In this document: positions 1 through 8,493 of the stretch, piece by piece | Layout of the letters: each line of letters starts with the position of its first letter | Position numbering within the stretch: position 1 is the stretch's first letter | Assembly (NCBI RefSeq): GCF_019801015.1 | Contig: NZ_JAHVJZ010000004.1 | Span: 62,001-126,000 of the forward strand | Direction: 5' to 3' | From: Marinobacter nauticus | GTDB lineage: Bacteria; Pseudomonadota; Gammaproteobacteria; Enterobacterales; Shewanellaceae | DNA length: 64,000 nt | Translations under genes and position numbers: made by a program | Notes under the pieces: model-generated | What the model was told of the DNA's origin: nothing | Seen by the model: only the letters and a program-made list of their open reading frames with translations | Databases searched by the model: none

Positions 1-2005
1 CGCCCTGACGCTGCCAGCACAGTTTCAGCTCACGGAACTGCGCCAGCTCACGCTCCCAGGCCAGCTCATCGTGGTTAAAGGCGTCCAGCGCCGACCAGCT
101 GAAGCCCAGCACGGCGGTGGCCAGCGCGGCTTTGATGGTGCGTTCGCCGGGTTGAGCCACCGCCTGCAGGATGCGCTGCAGCGCATCCGCTTCCTCAGAG
201 GCAAACACCGAGTCTTTATCGGACAGGTAGACCGAGCGCACGCCCCGCGCCGCCAGCGCGTCACGCACCGCCCCCGCTTCGCGGAAGTCCCGCACCAGAA
301 TGGCGATGTCTGCCGCCGCCAGCGGCTGGCGTTCGCCATCTCGTTCGAAGCCCACCACTCCGGTGGCGGCACCGTTGAGCAGGCGGGTGATCTCCTCGGC
401 ACAGGCCTCGGCCTGACGGCTCAGGTAGGTGCCCTTATTGATCGCCTCTTCGCCCGCGTCGTCGTCCCACCACAGGGTCATCGCCGGCACCGGGTTGGCG
501 CCGTCCATCAGCACCTCTTTGCGGCCATTGGCGGCCACCGGCAGAAATGGAATCGACTCGCCATGCAGGAACGGACCATTGGCGTTACGCTCGCCCAGCT
601 CAAACACGGCGTTGGCCGCGTCCACCATCTGTTGGGTGGAGCGGTAGTTGGTGTCGAGGGTGTAGTGCCGCCCTTCGGTATCGGAGCGCGCCTTCAAATA
701 GGTGTGAATGTCGGCGCCACGGAAGCCGTAAATGGCCTGTTTGGGGTCGCCAATCATCAGCAGCGCGGTGTCATCCTGCTCCAGATAAAGCCGCTGGAAC
801 AGCTGATACTGCACCTTATCGGTGTCCTGAAACTCGTCGATCAGCGCCACCGGAAACTGATGGCGGATCGCCCCGGCCAGTTTGTCGCTGCCCGCTTTAT
901 GCTCGCGCTCAAGCGCGGCACCCAGATCGGTGATCAGGTCATCAAAATCCAGCTGGGCCCGACGCCGCTTCTCCTGGGCCACCCGTGCCGCCACCCAGTG
1001 GGCGCAGTGACGCAGCAGCGCCGCTTTGACCGGGTTGCCCGACAGCTGCCGGGCCAGATTTTCCAACGCCGCCAGCACCGGCGAATCGGCCACGGTAGCG
1101 GGTTGTTTCTTGCCGCCTGCCGAGAGGGCATCGGCAAAGGTGCCAGTGGTGTAGCGGGCCATCACCTTACCGGCGTTGTCCAGCGGCAACTCTTCGTCGC
1201 TGTCCAGCCAGGCGGTCAGGTTATCCAGCTGCCCCGCCTTGACCATATTGCCCTTCACCCATTTGTTGGCGATCGCCTCATGGAACTGCTCAACAAATCT
1301 CGGCCACTCGATACGACAGCGGGACTTGGTTTCCGCCACCGCTTCGGCACGCTCGTTCAGCAGGGTGAACGGGTCGGTCGGTTCGGGCTCACTGCCCAGC
1401 GGCCCGATCAGCGGGATAACCGCCTGCTCCAGCGCTTCCGGGCTGCCGTACAATCCGGTGATCGCCGCCAGCACCGGGCGCGGCTGCGGGTAGAGAAAAC
1501 GACGCCAGTAGTCCCGCACTGCCTCTTCGCGCAGTGGGCTGGTGTCCGCCTCCATCTCCTGACTGAACAGGCTGCCGGAGTCAAAGGCGTGCTCCCGCAG
1601 CATCCGCTGACACCAGCCGTGGATGGTGTGCACTGCGGCCAGATCCATCAGTTGCGCCGCCTGATCCAGCATCAGGGCGCAGTGGGGGTACTGCGCCTCG
1701 TCAAAGTCGTTCATCAGCGACTGCAGGTAGTCGTCCGGTTCAATCTGACCCCGGAAGCAGGCCGCGCCCTCCACCAACCGGGCGCGGATGCGGTCTTTCA
1801 GCTCTTCGGTGGCGGCTTTGGTAAAGGTCACCACCAGAATCTGTTCCGGCGTCAGCGGACGGGCGTGGGCGTTGTCGCCACCGTGGCCCAGCACCAGCCG
1901 CAGGTAGAGTGCGGCGATGGTGTAGGTTTTGCCGGTGCCGGCACTGGCCTCAATCAGCCGGGTGCCGTGCAGGGGAAACGTCAGGGGCGTCAGCTTATGC
2001 GCCAT
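1..2005 (-). CDS. recB: RecB, exodeoxyribonuclease V beta subunit (N-terminal part, runs off the window)
   Basis: The minus-strand frame from ATG at 2005 stays open to the window edge, giving 668 codons of a protein normally about 1,180 aa. The N-terminus carries the UvrD/Rep helicase Walker A motif ASAGTGKT at residues 20-27, followed by a stretch ending VVTFTKAATEELKDRIR that is typical of RecB. RecB is the slow 3'-5' helicase and nuclease subunit of RecBCD, which processes double-strand breaks and loads RecA at Chi. The nuclease domain lies beyond the window. The start codon lies inside the end of recC (11-bp overlap), so the two are translationally coupled. E. coli has ptrA between recC and recB; here it is absent. 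The long open frame on the opposite strand is a GC-driven shadow. Confidence 0.95.
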   Translation of the reverse strand, partial: MAHKLTPLTFPLHGTRLIEASAGTGKTYTIAALYLRLVLGHGGDNAHARPLTPEQILVVTFTKAATEELKDRIRARLVEGAACFRGQIEPDDYLQSLMNDFDEAQYPHCALMLDQAAQLMDLAAVHTIHGWCQRMLREHAFDSGSLFSQEMEADTSPLREEAVRDYWRRFLYPQPRPVLAAITGLYGSPEALEQAVIPLIGPLGSEPEPTDPFTLLNERAEAVAETKSRCRIEWPRFVEQFHEAIANKWVKGNMVKAGQLDNLTAWLDSDEELPLDNAGKVMARYTTGTFADALSAGGKKQPATVADSPVLAALENLARQLSGNPVKAALLRHCAHWVAARVAQEKRRRAQLDFDDLITDLGAALEREHKAGSDKLAGAIRHQFPVALIDEFQDTDKVQYQLFQRLYLEQDDTALLMIGDPKQAIYGFRGADIHTYLKARSDTEGRHYTLDTNYRSTQQMVDAANAVFELGERNANGPFLHGESIPFLPVAANGRKEVLMDGANPVPAMTLWWDDDAGEEAINKGTYLSRQAEACAEEITRLLNGAATGVVGFERDGERQPLAAADIAILVRDFREAGAVRDALAARGVRSVYLSDKDSVFASEEADALQRILQAVAQPGERTIKAALATAVLGFSWSALDAFNHDELAWERELAQFRELKLCWQRQG

Positions 2006-5000
2006 GGGCCACCTCCTCCATCTCACGCAGCGGCTGATACAGCGCCTGCGCCAGCGCCATAAAGGCATCGGCGGGCATATCGGCAAATCCGGGGAACTGG
2101 CGGCGCAGGTAAGGGCTGCGGTCACGGTCGCCCATCAGCACAAAGGCACCTTCGTAGGCGGTCAGCGCTTTCTCCAGTGCCGCCACTTCATGCTCTTCCG
2201 CTTTTTCGTTTTCGCTGAGGAAAGCCAGCGCCGCGCGCGGGGCCACCGGCTGAGGTGTGGTCATGGCGTTCAGATAGTGCTCCATCAACTGGCTGAGTTG
2301 GCGTTTGGCCTCTCCGGCGGGCAACGGCGCCAGGTAAAAGGCGGTGTCGGCGCCCACCAGGTAGCTGGTCAGGGTCAAACCTTCGGCGCAACCGGCAAGG
2401 TGGCCGAGGTACAGGTCCAGCGCGTGGATCGGGTTTTTAAGCTGGCCACGGGCGCCAATGGCCTGCGGCATCACCCGCAGGCGGAAGTACGCGCCTTGCT
2501 GCCCATAGAGGCCGCTGAGCCAGTCTTCCAGCTCCAGCGCGCCGTGCTTGTGGTAACACTCAATGTCTTCGCTTTCCTGCCACTGAGCGCTCAGGCTGGC
2601 CGCGCGCTCAAAGGCGGCCAGGGTCGGCTCGGCCAGATGGTCGGTGGCCATCTGGGCAAACGCGCCCAGAGGCAACAGTCCCCGGCCAGCCAGACGACCA
2701 ATGCGCTGGGTCAGGGCCTGCCCGCGTTGCTCCGGTTCGGCGTCGCGGTACTGACGCAGCACCGCCATCAGTTCATCGCGGATTTTGAAGCTGGTAAGGC
2801 CGTCGAGGGCGAAGGGCTCAAGGTCCTCCGCCGCTTCGGTATCGTCGCCAAACCAGATCCCCAGCCGGCGGGTCATCAGCAGTTTGACCGGATCCCGCAG
2901 CAGCGCGGCCAGATCCGCCAGCGCAATTGGTGCCTGGGGCTGCCACGGTTCCAGCTGCGGTGCTTCCATCCCGGGTTCGCCCTGATGGGCGTCATACCAC
3001 TCCCGGGCGTAGGTGTGCAGGCCGCTACCGGCGGCCTCGGAAAAGTAGGCAGGGCTGAAGGGTTGCAACGGGTGCACCGTGGTGAGGTGGGTCAGCAGTT
3101 CTCCCTCCCCATCCAGCACGTAACCGGCTTTGAGGTGATCCTGCAATTGTCCCAGCAACACGGATGGGGTGCGCTCGGCGTTATCCCGGGCATTGCGGCC
3201 CACGTAACTGAAGTAGATCTGCTCCCGCGCCGCCATCAGGGCTTCAAGGAAAAGGTAGCGGTCGTCCTCCCGGCGGGAACGGTCACCGGGGCGGTACTGG
3301 TTGGGGATACGCTGGCCCTGACCGTCGGTCAGGCCGCCCGCGGCCAGCAGGTCAAAGTCCATCGCCGGTCGGCTGCGGGGATAGTCCTCGTCATTCAGGC
3401 CCAGCAGACACACCTGTTTAAAGGGGATGGCGCGCATCGGCATCAGGGTACAGAAGTTGATTTTGCCCGCAAGAAAGCGCTGGGAAACCCCCTCTTCACC
3501 AAACGGCGCCAGGCAGATCTCCCGCACCACGGTGATCGGCAGCGGGTCAACGATGCCACCCAACTCACAGGCATCGAGCCACTGAGCCAGCGCCTCATCC
3601 AGCCGGGCCAGAATCACCGTTTCCTCTTCATCCTGGGGACGGAACAGCGCCTGAGTCAGCTCACGCAGATGGGCGGCCCACTGTTGCGGCGTGTGGGGCT
3701 GTGCCAGCACCTGCCAGAACCCGTCCAGTCGCTCCAGCAAGCGAGCCAGACCACCGACCAGCGCCGCATCCAGCCCGCCAATCTCTTCGAAGGGTTCGAT
3801 GCCGGCCCAGGCCTCACCCTGCCCCACGGCGTAGCCAAGCAGCATCCGCTTGAGGCCAAACGCCCAGGTGTTTTGTTCCAGCCCTTCCGGCAGGTCCAGG
3901 CTGGCGCGCTGCTGCGCATCCAGCCCCCAGCGCACCCCGGCGTCTTCCACCCAGCGCTGCAGCAACGGCAGCTGAGTTTCCTCAATACCAAACCGGGCAC
4001 GCAGGGCGGGCACCGCCAGCAGGTCGAGCAGTTCTGATACGGTAAAGCGGGCATCGCTCAGCCCCAGCAGCCGTTCCAGCGCCAGCACCAACACCTGATG
4101 GCCGCGCTGGGGTCGGTCGGCAATGGTAAAGGGCAGATGGCGGGCGTCCTCCCGTTCCACCTGACCAAACACCGCCTCAATATGGGGGGCGTACTGGCTG
4201 ACGTCCGGCATCATCACAATGACGTCGGTGGGGGTGAGCGCCGGGTCGTCGGCAAAGCGTTTGAGCAGATGGTCCTGCAGGATCTCCACTTCACGCTGGC
4301 GACTGTGGGCCAGGGTAAAGCGAACGGAGTCGTCCTCCGGGCGCACCGGCAACGGCGGATTGGGCACCGGGTCCAGCTGGAATACCCCGGCCTGAATCTG
4401 ATGCAGCAAACGACCGTCGCTGCTTTCCAGCGGGTCTTCAAACAGGTCGATGCTGTTGAACTCGCCCTCGTACTCCTCGGGCTGATCGTAACCGTACAGC
4501 AGGCCAATATAGTCGCGGCCCTGCTTGCCCCAGGCCGCCAGCAGCGGGTTCACCTCGGCGTGCTGGGCCGCCGGGTCCAGCTCTGACGCCAGTCCCGGCT
4601 TTCTGTCGTGACGCGCCCGGGCCAGTTGGGCCCGAAGCAGGTCTTTCTGTTCGATGATGTCGCCCCAGAAGTGCTGACAGGGGTTCTGTACGCAGAGCAG
4701 GATCTGGCTGTGGCCAGCCAGTGCCGCCAGCACTTCAATCATCTGGGAGGGCAAGGTGGAGATGCCAAAGACCACGATGCGACGAGGCAGGCCAAGCGGG
4801 GCCTCGCCACTGCGCAGTCTGGCCACCACCTGATCGTGCAGGGTCGCCCGGCTGGTGTGGCGTTCCGCGTCGCTCATGTCGGCGAGGATGGCCCGCCACA
4901 ACGCGCCTTGCCAGAGCTGGTCCGCCGGCAGCGGGCTTTCCTGTCCGGCGCCGCTGATCAGAATGTCCCGGCCCTGTCCCCAGGCCGACAACCAGTCGGC

Positions 5001-5480
5001 GCGGTACACCTGGTATTGGTCAAACAGGTCGGCCAGCTGTTCGGCCAGCTGGTCCCGCTTGCGCTGGTCCGGGTCGTCATCGAGAAAGCGTTGCAGCGGC
5101 GCAAACTCGGGCCGGTCCAGCAGCGTGGGCAGCAACCGCAGTAACCGCCAACGCAGCAGCGGCTTATCAAAGGGCGAGTCCTTGGGCACCGCCTCTGCCC
5201 CCAGCACCTGACGATACAGTTGCCAGATAAAGCGGGAAGGCAGCGCCATCTGAAGCGCCGCCGCGATGCCGATGCCGTCGTCAGCGGCCAGCGCCAGCTT
5301 GAGCCATTGCGCCATACCGTTGGACTGAACCAGGAACACCTCGTTCTCCAGTGGCGCCAGGGGGTGCGCTTTGAGCCACTGGACCACCAGGTCCCGCAGG
5401 GTTTCCATGCGGTTGCCGTGGATCATCATCAGGCCTGTGCTCAGTGGCACAGCGTGGGAATCGGTTGAAGCGGGCATCAA
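1995..5480 (-). CDS. recC: RecC, exodeoxyribonuclease V gamma subunit
   Basis: This 1,161-aa protein is slightly longer than E. coli RecC (1,122 aa). Its N-terminal region has the RecC hallmark VLVQSNGMAQWL-like stretch (here FLVQSNGMAQWLKLALA) and the family pattern of a degenerate helicase fold. RecC is the scaffold that splits the DNA strands, recognises Chi and channels the 3' strand to the RecB nuclease. Two Met codons open the frame (5480 and 5477); a later Met (MMIHGNRMETL, about residue 18) lies closer to the family start, so the first 15-20 residues are uncertain. It is the first gene of a recC-recB operon, and recB begins inside its last codons. recD may follow outside the window. 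Confidence 0.95.
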   Translation of the reverse strand: MMPASTDSHAVPLSTGLMMIHGNRMETLRDLVVQWLKAHPLAPLENEVFLVQSNGMAQWLKLALAADDGIGIAAALQMALPSRFIWQLYRQVLGAEAVPKDSPFDKPLLRWRLLRLLPTLLDRPEFAPLQRFLDDDPDQRKRDQLAEQLADLFDQYQVYRADWLSAWGQGRDILISGAGQESPLPADQLWQGALWRAILADMSDAERHTSRATLHDQVVARLRSGEAPLGLPRRIVVFGISTLPSQMIEVLAALAGHSQILLCVQNPCQHFWGDIIEQKDLLRAQLARARHDRKPGLASELDPAAQHAEVNPLLAAWGKQGRDYIGLLYGYDQPEEYEGEFNSIDLFEDPLESSDGRLLHQIQAGVFQLDPVPNPPLPVRPEDDSVRFTLAHSRQREVEILQDHLLKRFADDPALTPTDVIVMMPDVSQYAPHIEAVFGQVEREDARHLPFTIADRPQRGHQVLVLALERLLGLSDARFTVSELLDLLAVPALRARFGIEETQLPLLQRWVEDAGVRWGLDAQQRASLDLPEGLEQNTWAFGLKRMLLGYAVGQGEAWAGIEPFEEIGGLDAALVGGLARLLERLDGFWQVLAQPHTPQQWAAHLRELTQALFRPQDEEETVILARLDEALAQWLDACELGGIVDPLPITVVREICLAPFGEEGVSQRFLAGKINFCTLMPMRAIPFKQVCLLGLNDEDYPRSRPAMDFDLLAAGGLTDGQGQRIPNQYRPGDRSRREDDRYLFLEALMAAREQIYFSYVGRNARDNAERTPSVLLGQLQDHLKAGYVLDGEGELLTHLTTVHPLQPFSPAYFSEAAGSGLHTYAREWYDAHQGEPGMEAPQLEPWQPQAPIALADLAALLRDPVKLLMTRRLGIWFGDDTEAAEDLEPFALDGLTSFKIRDELMAVLRQYRDAEPEQRGQALTQRIGRLAGRGLLPLGAFAQMATDHLAEPTLAAFERAASLSAQWQESEDIECYHKHGALELEDWLSGLYGQQGAYFRLRVMPQAIGARGQLKNPIHALDLYLGHLAGCAEGLTLTSYLVGADTAFYLAPLPAGEAKRQLSQLMEHYLNAMTTPQPVAPRAALAFLSENEKAEEHEVAALEKALTAYEGAFVLMGDRDRSPYLRRQFPGFADMPADAFMALAQALYQPLREMEEVAHGA

Positions 5481-5589
5481 CGGGACCGGTCAAATCAGGG
5501 AAAGGCCCATAATAGCCAGAGCCTTAGGGGGCTGGCTACGATTGAGCACAATGAGAAGGAAGGATTGGTTGAAGACCCGCCAAAGCCCC

Positions 5590-5613
5590 AAAAAAAAGCC
5601 CCGAAAACGGGGC
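5590..5613 (-). terminator. Rho-independent terminator on the minus strand with no coding gene in front of it
   Basis: A 6-bp GC stem (GCCCCG/CGGGGC at 5598-5613, loop AAAA) is followed, on the minus strand, by eight T residues (5590-5597). It points toward recC but lies upstream of it. No minus-strand gene ends here, so it must stop another transcript, possibly a small RNA. Confidence 0.7.
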
Positions 5614-5728
5614 CGAATATCGAACGGTCATCATTGCTGACCAAGACACTGAGGTGATGCAGGAAGGCACGCTTCCGTCAATCTGGCGCCGGAGATTAGC
5701 AGCCGGTGATGACAGAAAAATAACAATC
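5590..5728 (-). ncRNA. candidate small RNA between recC and the isochorismatase gene
   Basis: The 328-bp gap 5481-5808 has no convincing gene. On the minus strand it holds a TAAAAT -10-like box (5735-5740; no clear -35), a structured stretch (for example a GGAAG/CTTCC hairpin at 5662-5676 and CATCA/TGATG pairings around 5630-5660), and then the strong terminator at 5590-5613. Together these outline a transcript of about 140 nt. I do not recognise it as a known RNA family. A 66-aa frame overlaps the area on the same strand, but it runs through the terminator and has no Shine-Dalgarno. The call rests mainly on the orphan terminator. Confidence 0.3.
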
Positions 5729-5808
5729 GGCGCCATTTTACCGGTCCCTCTTGTCGTGTCGTGTTGCTTGGTGCAAGGTGGGGCAAGTGGCTTTAAAAGG
5801 ATGCCCCG

Positions 5809-6378
5809 ATGCCCGCGTTAATGATCATCGATATGCAACAGGATTTTGTCTCTCCGGACGGCGCCGCCTGCGTCGCCCAGGCGCTGCCGACGGTGCCTGC
5901 CATTGCCGCCGCACTGGCCCATGCCCGGGCTCAGGGGTGGCCGGTTATCCATGTGCTGCGCGAACACGACCCGGAAGGACGCAATACCGAGCCTTTCCGC
6001 AAGAACCGCCCGGTGTGCGTCTCCGGAAGCTGGGGGGCGGAAGTGGTGCCGGAGCTGACCCCGGCTGAAGGGGAGCTGATCGTCAGCAAAACCCGCTTCA
6101 GCGCCTTTTACCAGACCGCCATGGATGAGGTGCTCAACAGCCTGAACTGGCCGGAACTGATCATCTGCGGCACGCAACTGCCCAACTGTCTGCGTGGCAC
6201 CATCCATGATGCCGTTAACCGGGATCTGTCTCTGGCCTTGCTGGTCGAAGGTTGCTCCGCTCAGACCGAAGCGGTGGCGGACGCCAACTTTGAGGATATG
6301 GCCAACTTCGGCGTTCGACTGCTGCCGCTGGCAGAGTGCCTGACGATGACCCATTCTGACTCTATAACCCGCACCTGA
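5809..6378 (+). CDS. isochorismatase-family cysteine hydrolase
   Basis: This 189-aa protein has the isochorismatase-like (CSHase/nicotinamidase superfamily) fold and the full catalytic triad: Asp8 in MIIDMQQDF, Lys94 in VSKTRFSAF, and Cys127 in ICGTQLPNCLRGT. Members hydrolyse C-N or ether bonds in small molecules such as isochorismate, nicotinamide or N-carbamoyl compounds. The sequence does not reveal the substrate. It is cytoplasmic, with no signal peptide. The start is supported by an AAAGGA ribosome-binding site about 8 nt upstream. A DUF2897 gene begins 8 bp after its stop, so the two are probably co-transcribed. Confidence 0.88.
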   Translation: MPALMIIDMQQDFVSPDGAACVAQALPTVPAIAAALAHARAQGWPVIHVLREHDPEGRNTEPFRKNRPVCVSGSWGAEVVPELTPAEGELIVSKTRFSAFYQTAMDEVLNSLNWPELIICGTQLPNCLRGTIHDAVNRDLSLALLVEGCSAQTEAVADANFEDMANFGVRLLPLAECLTMTHSDSITRT

Positions 6379-6386
6379 GAGAGATC

Positions 6387-6629
6387 ATGGAAAAATGGGA
6401 ACTGTGGTTGCTGATCGCGCTGGTGATCGGCGTGATCCTGAGCAATCTGATGGTGCTGAAGCACACCGCCAATATGAAACTGCCGCCGTTTCTCGGCAAA
6501 AAAGGCAAGTTGAAGTCCTCAGACAAATCGGCAGAGAAGGAAGAGAAGAAACCGGCCGATTACGACAAAGACGACTGGGGCAAACAGGACTGGAAAAAAG
6601 ACGACTGGGATAAGGACGACTGGAAATAA
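6387..6629 (+). CDS. DUF2897-family small membrane protein with acidic/Trp repeat tail
   Basis: This 80-aa protein has one N-terminal transmembrane helix (about residues 6-25) followed by LKHTANMKLPPF, which I recognise as the DUF2897 signature seen in Shewanella and Vibrio. The C-terminal 35 residues are low-complexity: Lys/Glu-rich, then repeats of the type KDDWxK (DKDDWGKQDW, KKDDWDKDDW). The function of the family is unknown. It probably sits in the inner membrane with the charged tail in the cytoplasm. The gene begins 8 bp after the hydrolase gene, with a GAGAG ribosome-binding site, and is followed by a terminator. Confidence 0.8.
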   Translation: MEKWELWLLIALVIGVILSNLMVLKHTANMKLPPFLGKKGKLKSSDKSAEKEEKKPADYDKDDWGKQDWKKDDWDKDDWK

Positions 6630-6654
6630 TCCAGCGCCGCCCGCCGAAACCTGA

Positions 6655-6681
6655 AGCCGACCTTGACCGGGTCGGCTTTTT
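6655..6681 (+). terminator. Rho-independent terminator after the DUF2897 gene
   Basis: An 8-bp stem (AGCCGACC / GGTCGGCT) is followed by TTTTT. Confidence 0.85.
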
Positions 6682-6851
6682 CGTCGAATCGGCTCGGATT
6701 TTCGGTAAAACTGAACTCAACTTGCACCCAAACTCAACGGTATCTGAACCCAAAACCGGACACCGTCCAGCCCCCTCCTCGGTACAGAAAGCGTTCAGAT
6801 GCAGGCGCTTAGGATGATCCCGTCATCCAAAACAATTACGAGGATATCACC

Positions 6852-7391
6852 ATGAAAAAGATCACTGCCGCAGTGCTGATGACCGGAATGATGAGCGTAC
6901 CGGCCATGGCCAATAACGTGGACTACTTCGCCGGTTTCGGCATGGGCTACCAGCAGGACACCATTAAAGGCGACATCCGCAAGGACAGCGATGACCTCTA
7001 CTACGAGGGCCGCGTGGGGGCGATCATTGGTGATACTCATCGCCTGATGGGCACCTACAGCTACAAGGAAGACAGCTTTAACCGCGACGACACCCGCTAT
7101 AAGCACGAACAGCACCTGTTCCTGGCGTCCTATGACTACCTGATGCCGCTGACCCAGGACGGCCGCCTCAATGCGTTTGCCGGTGTCTCCATGGGTGGCG
7201 TGGGCAACAAGCTGCAGGGCAAGAACAGCAACGACTTTACCTGGGGTGGTCAGGCTGGCCTGCAATACCGCCTGACCCAGAACTGGAGCGCCGAGTTGCG
7301 CTATCAGTACCTGGACATGGACTACGACAAGCTGGGCCTGACTGTGGAAGACAGCCAGCGTGTGGGCTTCGCCATCGACTACCGGTTCTGA
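6852..7391 (+). CDS. outer-membrane beta-barrel protein (OmpA/OmpW-like 8-strand type)
   Basis: This 179-aa precursor has a clear Sec signal peptide (MKKITAAVLMTGMMSVPAMA, cut before NNVDYF). The mature part alternates polar and aromatic residues as in small porin-like barrels, for example YFAGFGMGYQQ, LNAFAGVSMGGVG, WSAELRYQYLDMD. It ends in a terminal Phe (GFAIDYRF), the signal recognised by the BAM complex. The best general assignment is the 'outer membrane protein beta-barrel domain' family; the ligand and role are unknown. It is monocistronic, with a GAGGATA ribosome-binding site and its own terminator. A GGATGA/TCATCC hairpin at about 6813-6829 lies in the leader just before the ribosome-binding site. 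Confidence 0.85.
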   Translation: MKKITAAVLMTGMMSVPAMANNVDYFAGFGMGYQQDTIKGDIRKDSDDLYYEGRVGAIIGDTHRLMGTYSYKEDSFNRDDTRYKHEQHLFLASYDYLMPLTQDGRLNAFAGVSMGGVGNKLQGKNSNDFTWGGQAGLQYRLTQNWSAELRYQYLDMDYDKLGLTVEDSQRVGFAIDYRF

Positions 7392-7421
7392 TAACCCGGA
7401 CCGATCCCTCATAATCATCCA

Positions 7422-7447
7422 AAGCGGGCCATCACGGCCCGCTTTTT
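7422..7447 (+). terminator. Rho-independent terminator after the outer-membrane protein gene
   Basis: A 9-bp stem AAGCGGGCC/GGCCCGCTT with a 5-nt loop is followed by TTTTT. Confidence 0.9.
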
Positions 7448-7487
7448 GCTGCCCGCAAACCGTGATCCCTGGCACAGCGGCTATCAC

Positions 7488-7499
7488 TGTAATATTACA
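7488..7499. promoter_or_regulatory. perfect 12-bp palindrome TGTAATATTACA upstream of the 66-aa gene
   Basis: This AT-rich palindrome sits in the 230-bp gap before the small gene at 7622, among several -10-like AT-rich stretches (for example TTGTATGAAT just downstream). The symmetry suggests a homodimeric repressor site, but I cannot assign a regulator. Confidence 0.25.
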
Positions 7500-7621
7500 A
7501 TTGTATGAATTGTGACGGGATTGTTTGGGTCTCCTACCATCCGTTTGTTACAGTTCAATGGCAGATCACCAAAATGAGAAGCAAAAATATCGATTGATCA
7601 CCAGTTTTTGGGAGGCCGTAT

Positions 7622-7822
7622 ATGACCACAATGCACCGCGTAAAAATGATGACCAAAGTGACCAAAGCGTCCACCCGGTCCAACTTTGATCCCAACTGCG
7701 CACCGGAAGTCGACCCGATGCATGATACCCACTGTATGGTGGAGCAAGGCCGAACCCATCGACTGTGTAAACTGCTTAACGTCCGGTACGACAAGCAGAG
7801 TCTTATTCACCCCAATAAATAA
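7622..7822 (+). CDS. 66-aa orphan protein of unknown function
   Basis: The call rests on context. A strong GGGAGG ribosome-binding site lies 8 nt before the ATG, and a terminator follows directly after the stop (7835-7866). The protein is soluble, with no membrane segment. It has a basic N-terminus (MTTMHRVKMMTKVTKAS), three cysteines (NFDPNCAPE, DTHCMVEQ, HRLCKLL) and several histidines, which could bind a metal or form disulfides. I recognise no family. Confidence 0.5.
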   Translation: MTTMHRVKMMTKVTKASTRSNFDPNCAPEVDPMHDTHCMVEQGRTHRLCKLLNVRYDKQSLIHPNK

Positions 7823-7830
7823 GACAGACA

Positions 7831-7866
7831 AAAAACGCCCCGCTATCGCGGGGCGTTGTCGTTTTT
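7831..7866. terminator. bidirectional terminator between the orphan gene and the Bor-like lipoprotein genes
   Basis: A 9-bp stem ACGCCCCGC/GCGGGGCGT is flanked by A5 on the left (a T-run on the minus strand) and by TGTCGTTTTT on the right. It serves the convergent genes on both sides. Confidence 0.85.
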
Positions 7867-7876
7867 ACTGGCCCAA

Positions 7877-8179
7877 TTACTGGCACTGCACCGTGGCGGT
7901 TTTCGGAGTCCAGAGTAACCCCAGGTAAGGGATCACCGCCCCGGGCAGCCCGTTGATAAAGCTGGTTTCCGTTTTCACCGAAGCCCAACCGTTTTCCCCG
8001 CATTGATTGTTCAGATCCACCGGGTCACTGACCTCTACCAACGCCAGTGCCATATTGTGGTGCCACTGCTCGGTGCTTTTGTCGTCGTTGGACGTCACCG
8101 GTTGGTCATGATCGAAGTGGATGGTGTGGCAGCCTGCGAGCAATGAGGTGGCCATCAGAGCCGTAGCGATTCGCTTCAT
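7877..8179 (-). CDS. Bor-like lipoprotein (second of a tandem pair)
   Basis: This 100-aa lipoprotein precursor has signal MKRIATALMATSLLAGC with lipidation at Cys17. The mature part resembles the Bor/Iss family (lambda Bor serum-resistance lipoprotein): a histidine-containing strand (QWHHNMALALVEVSDPV), a Cys in the middle (NNQCGENGW), the VKTETSFINGL core and a C-terminal VQC motif. It is likely anchored in the outer membrane. Its ATG overlaps the stop of the preceding paralogue by 4 bp, so the two are translationally coupled. The role outside phage is not established. Confidence 0.72.
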   Translation of the reverse strand: MKRIATALMATSLLAGCHTIHFDHDQPVTSNDDKSTEQWHHNMALALVEVSDPVDLNNQCGENGWASVKTETSFINGLPGAVIPYLGLLWTPKTATVQCQ

Positions 8180-8493
8180 ACGCCCTCCTTATTGAGCACG
8201 GTGTCCGCGCACCACACGCGCACTGAATGAGGGGCGTAAATGCCCAGTGTGATAAGGCCAAGGGCACCATCAACCACGGTTTGCTGACTTTGCATCTGAG
8301 CAACGGATTGCTCACCGCAGACGCGGGATACGTCGACCCGCTCCTCTCCGGCCAATCCCCAGAAAAAGAAGTGCCGGGACTCCTCGAAGCTCGGCACCTT
8401 GTTAACCACAACGGTGGGGTCCGGTTTGATGGTGACGGTGGAGCAACCGGACAGAAGCAGCAGCGCGCTGCCAAACAGGGCAATCCTGTGCAT
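8176..8493 (-). CDS. Bor-family lipoprotein (first of a tandem pair)
   Basis: This 105-aa precursor has lipobox LLSGC (Cys17). The Bor-family core is clear: FFFWGLAGEERVDVSRVCGE, then QSQQTVVDGALGLITLGIYAPHSVRVWC. That matches the Bor pattern 'GxGQxxxVDxAxxCG ... NGLLGxITLGIYTPxxxxVxC'. The two conserved cysteines can form a disulfide. It is the first gene of a two-gene unit with the Bor-like gene that overlaps its end. No phage genes lie nearby, so this looks like a chromosomal family and not a prophage remnant. Confidence 0.82.
   Translation of the reverse strand: MHRIALFGSALLLLSGCSTVTIKPDPTVVVNKVPSFEESRHFFFWGLAGEERVDVSRVCGEQSVAQMQSQQTVVDGALGLITLGIYAPHSVRVWCADTVLNKEGV

Noticed and set aside
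71-2062. Long plus-strand open frame of about 660 codons opposite recB, and a similar one opposite recC (1929-4037)
   Set aside because: GC-rich antisense shadows: Gln/His/Arg-rich translations, no ribosome-binding site, and strong protein homology on the other strand.
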